Assembly (NCBI GenBank): GCA_028285285.1
Contig: JANQPW010000206.1
Coordinates: 1 to 6,418 of the forward strand
From: Silvanigrellales bacterium
GTDB taxonomy: Bacteria > Bdellovibrionota_B > Oligoflexia > Silvanigrellales > Silvanigrellaceae
DNA: 6,418 bases
Direction: 5' to 3'
The position numbers and the translations under genes are program-made. The notes below the pieces were generated by a model. The model did no database searches. It was not told the origin of the DNA and was given only the letters and a program-made list of their open reading frames with translations. This document shows positions 5,194 to 6,418 of the stretch, piece by piece. The stretch's first letter is position 1; every line of letters starts with the position of its first letter.

Positions 5194-6418
5194 CTAGTTC
5201 TGGCCAGCGATTTCCCGAGGAGTCACAAGCCCTAACTGCACTTTGACCTCTCTGACCTTCACCTTGCGCGTGGAGGTTTTTGGAAGCGGTTCTTGCACAA
5301 TCACAATGTTTTGCGGTCGTTTGAAGTCGGTCAGGAGTTCAAAGTGCTTTTGAATGTCTTTTCGGAAGTGAGACTCAGGATCATTTCCGTCTTTTTCCAC
5401 TTCGGCCGCAAATTTTGAGTCGATTTTCACAACCGCCACAATGGTTTCAGAATCAAAAGAACCGTTGCTGTGCCCAAACACAGCGGCTTCTTCAATGTAG
5501 TCGAGTTTGTCGAGATGTTCTTCGAGTTCTTCCGGATAGACTTTTTTGCCTCCACCGAGAACCACAAGGTTCTTTTTTCGGCCGGTGATGTAGAGGTAGG
5601 AGTCGTTGTCAAGGTAACCGAGGTCCCCTGTGCGAAACACGTTCTTTGAGTCGATCACGTCTTTCGTCGCGGTTGGGTTTTTGTGATACCCAACCATAAT
5701 GTTTGCACCTCGAACAAGGATTTCTCCCACCTTATCTTTGGGGTTTTCTTTCTCAATATAAACTTCCACGCCTGGCAGAGGCTGCCCCACAGAGCCGATG
5801 CGATTGTTTGTGAAGGTGTTCGAGGCAATGTTTGGGCCTGTTTCAGAGAGTCCGTAGCCTTGGAGGACGTGGATTCCCATGTCATCGAAGTACTTTGCCG
5901 TTCCGACGGGCAATGGTGCGCCACCCACAAAAAAAGCCTGAAGACGCCCTCCCCATGTGCGATTCACCGGCCACATGAGCCATCTCCGCACCGCGTGGCT
6001 GGGGACACGCTTGGCCGTTGCTTGCAACAATCGAACGATGGCCCGAAGGGGTTTGGGCTGGCGCGAGAGCTGAGACTCAATGGTCTTACGTAGGACTTTG
6101 AGGAAAAGCGGAACACATGTCATGCGTGTGGCTTTTACTCTTTCGAGAGTTTGACTGATGTCTTGTGGAAAAATGCTTTTCACAAATGTGACGCTTGAAC
6201 CGCATCGCAGCGGCGTGAGGATGCCGTTTTGCAGTTCAAAAGTGTGATTTAAGGGCAATATAGAAACAAATCGGTCGTCTGTTCCACAGTAACGACCTTG
6301 ACTGAGAGCGCTCGAGACGAAAAAGACATTGCGATACGAAAGCGCAACGGCTTTGGGGTTTCCTGTTGTTCCAGAGGTGTAGGTCAAAAGACAACCCGAC
6401 TCCATGTCGGGTTCTATA
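5194..6418 (-). CDS. AMP-forming acyl-CoA/acyl-ACP synthetase (ANL superfamily), N-terminus cut by right edge
   Basis: The frame stays open to the window edge (408 codons visible), so the true start and roughly the first 100-200 residues lie outside. Counting from the Met codon at 6405, the adenylate-forming core motifs appear in order: A3 YTSGTTGNPKAV at 9-20 (ATP phosphate loop), A5 QGYGLSET at 182-189, and A7 RTGDLG at 258-263 (Asp261 binds ribose). A8 hinge ITGRKKN is at 273-279 and A10 LPKTSTRKVKV at 374-384, with Lys381 the probable catalytic lysine. The body, including GGGKKVYPEELEEHLDKL, resembles long-chain fatty acyl-CoA synthetases and stand-alone acyl-ACP ligases more than amino-acid adenylation domains. 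It activates a carboxylic acid as acyl-AMP and passes it to CoA or a phosphopantetheine thiol. It is upstream of all other visible genes and probably supplies the starter acid. No C-terminal carrier domain is fused; the gene ends in TAG soon after A10. Confidence 0.88.
   Translation of the reverse strand, partial: IEPDMESGCLLTYTSGTTGNPKAVALSYRNVFFVSSALSQGRYCGTDDRFVSILPLNHTFELQNGILTPLRCGSSVTFVKSIFPQDISQTLERVKATRMTCVPLFLKVLRKTIESQLSRQPKPLRAIVRLLQATAKRVPSHAVRRWLMWPVNRTWGGRLQAFFVGGAPLPVGTAKYFDDMGIHVLQGYGLSETGPNIASNTFTNNRIGSVGQPLPGVEVYIEKENPKDKVGEILVRGANIMVGYHKNPTATKDVIDSKNVFRTGDLGYLDNDSYLYITGRKKNLVVLGGGKKVYPEELEEHLDKLDYIEEAAVFGHSNGSFDSETIVAVVKIDSKFAAEVEKDGNDPESHFRKDIQKHFELLTDFKRPQNIVIVQEPLPKTSTRKVKVREVKVQLGLVTPREIAGQN

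Noticed and set aside
5683..6093. 136-codon open frame on the plus strand
   Set aside because: It is antisense to the conserved core of the AMP ligase, including the A5 motif. Its translation has no recognisable domain.

Overview
The window is a dense, one-directional stretch of bacterial DNA. Nine genes all lie on the minus strand, so transcription runs from high to low coordinates. Gaps never exceed about 23 bases, several start and stop codons overlap, and good Shine-Dalgarno sequences precede most starts. Base composition looks close to 50% GC by eye. Nothing in the sequence fixes the organism beyond a bacterium that uses Shine-Dalgarno starts. No rRNA, tRNA, CRISPR array, transposase, promoter or terminator was recognised, and both ends of the operon lie outside the window.

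In transcription order the genes are: the C-terminal two-thirds or so of an AMP-forming acyl/aryl ligase (5194-6418, cut by the right edge); a small integral-membrane methyltransferase of the isoprenylcysteine/phospholipid methyltransferase type (4592-5170); a FabH-like ketoacyl synthase III with an altered active site (3626-4585); an AurF-like diiron oxygenase (2725-3624); an acyl carrier protein (ACP) (2481-2750); an extended-SDR thioester reductase (1381-2484); a 4'-phosphopantetheinyl transferase (770-1384); a ferritin-like diiron protein (132-773); and the start of a second, divergent ACP (1-148, cut by the left edge).

Together these look like a small biosynthetic gene cluster for a carrier-bound, probably fatty-acid- or amino-acid-derived metabolite. 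A likely scheme, which is inference, is as follows. The phosphopantetheinyl transferase arms the two ACPs. The ligase activates an acid and loads it onto CoA or an ACP. The FabH-like enzyme extends it or transfers the acyl group. The two diiron enzymes oxidise the substrate, possibly at nitrogen for the AurF relative. The thioester reductase releases or converts the thioester to an aldehyde or alcohol. The membrane methyltransferase caps an intermediate or product.

The adenylation, carrier and reductase functions, fused in some non-ribosomal synthetases, are separate proteins here. Each of the two unrelated diiron proteins is followed directly by an overlapping ACP gene. I do not recognise a characterised pathway with this exact gene set.
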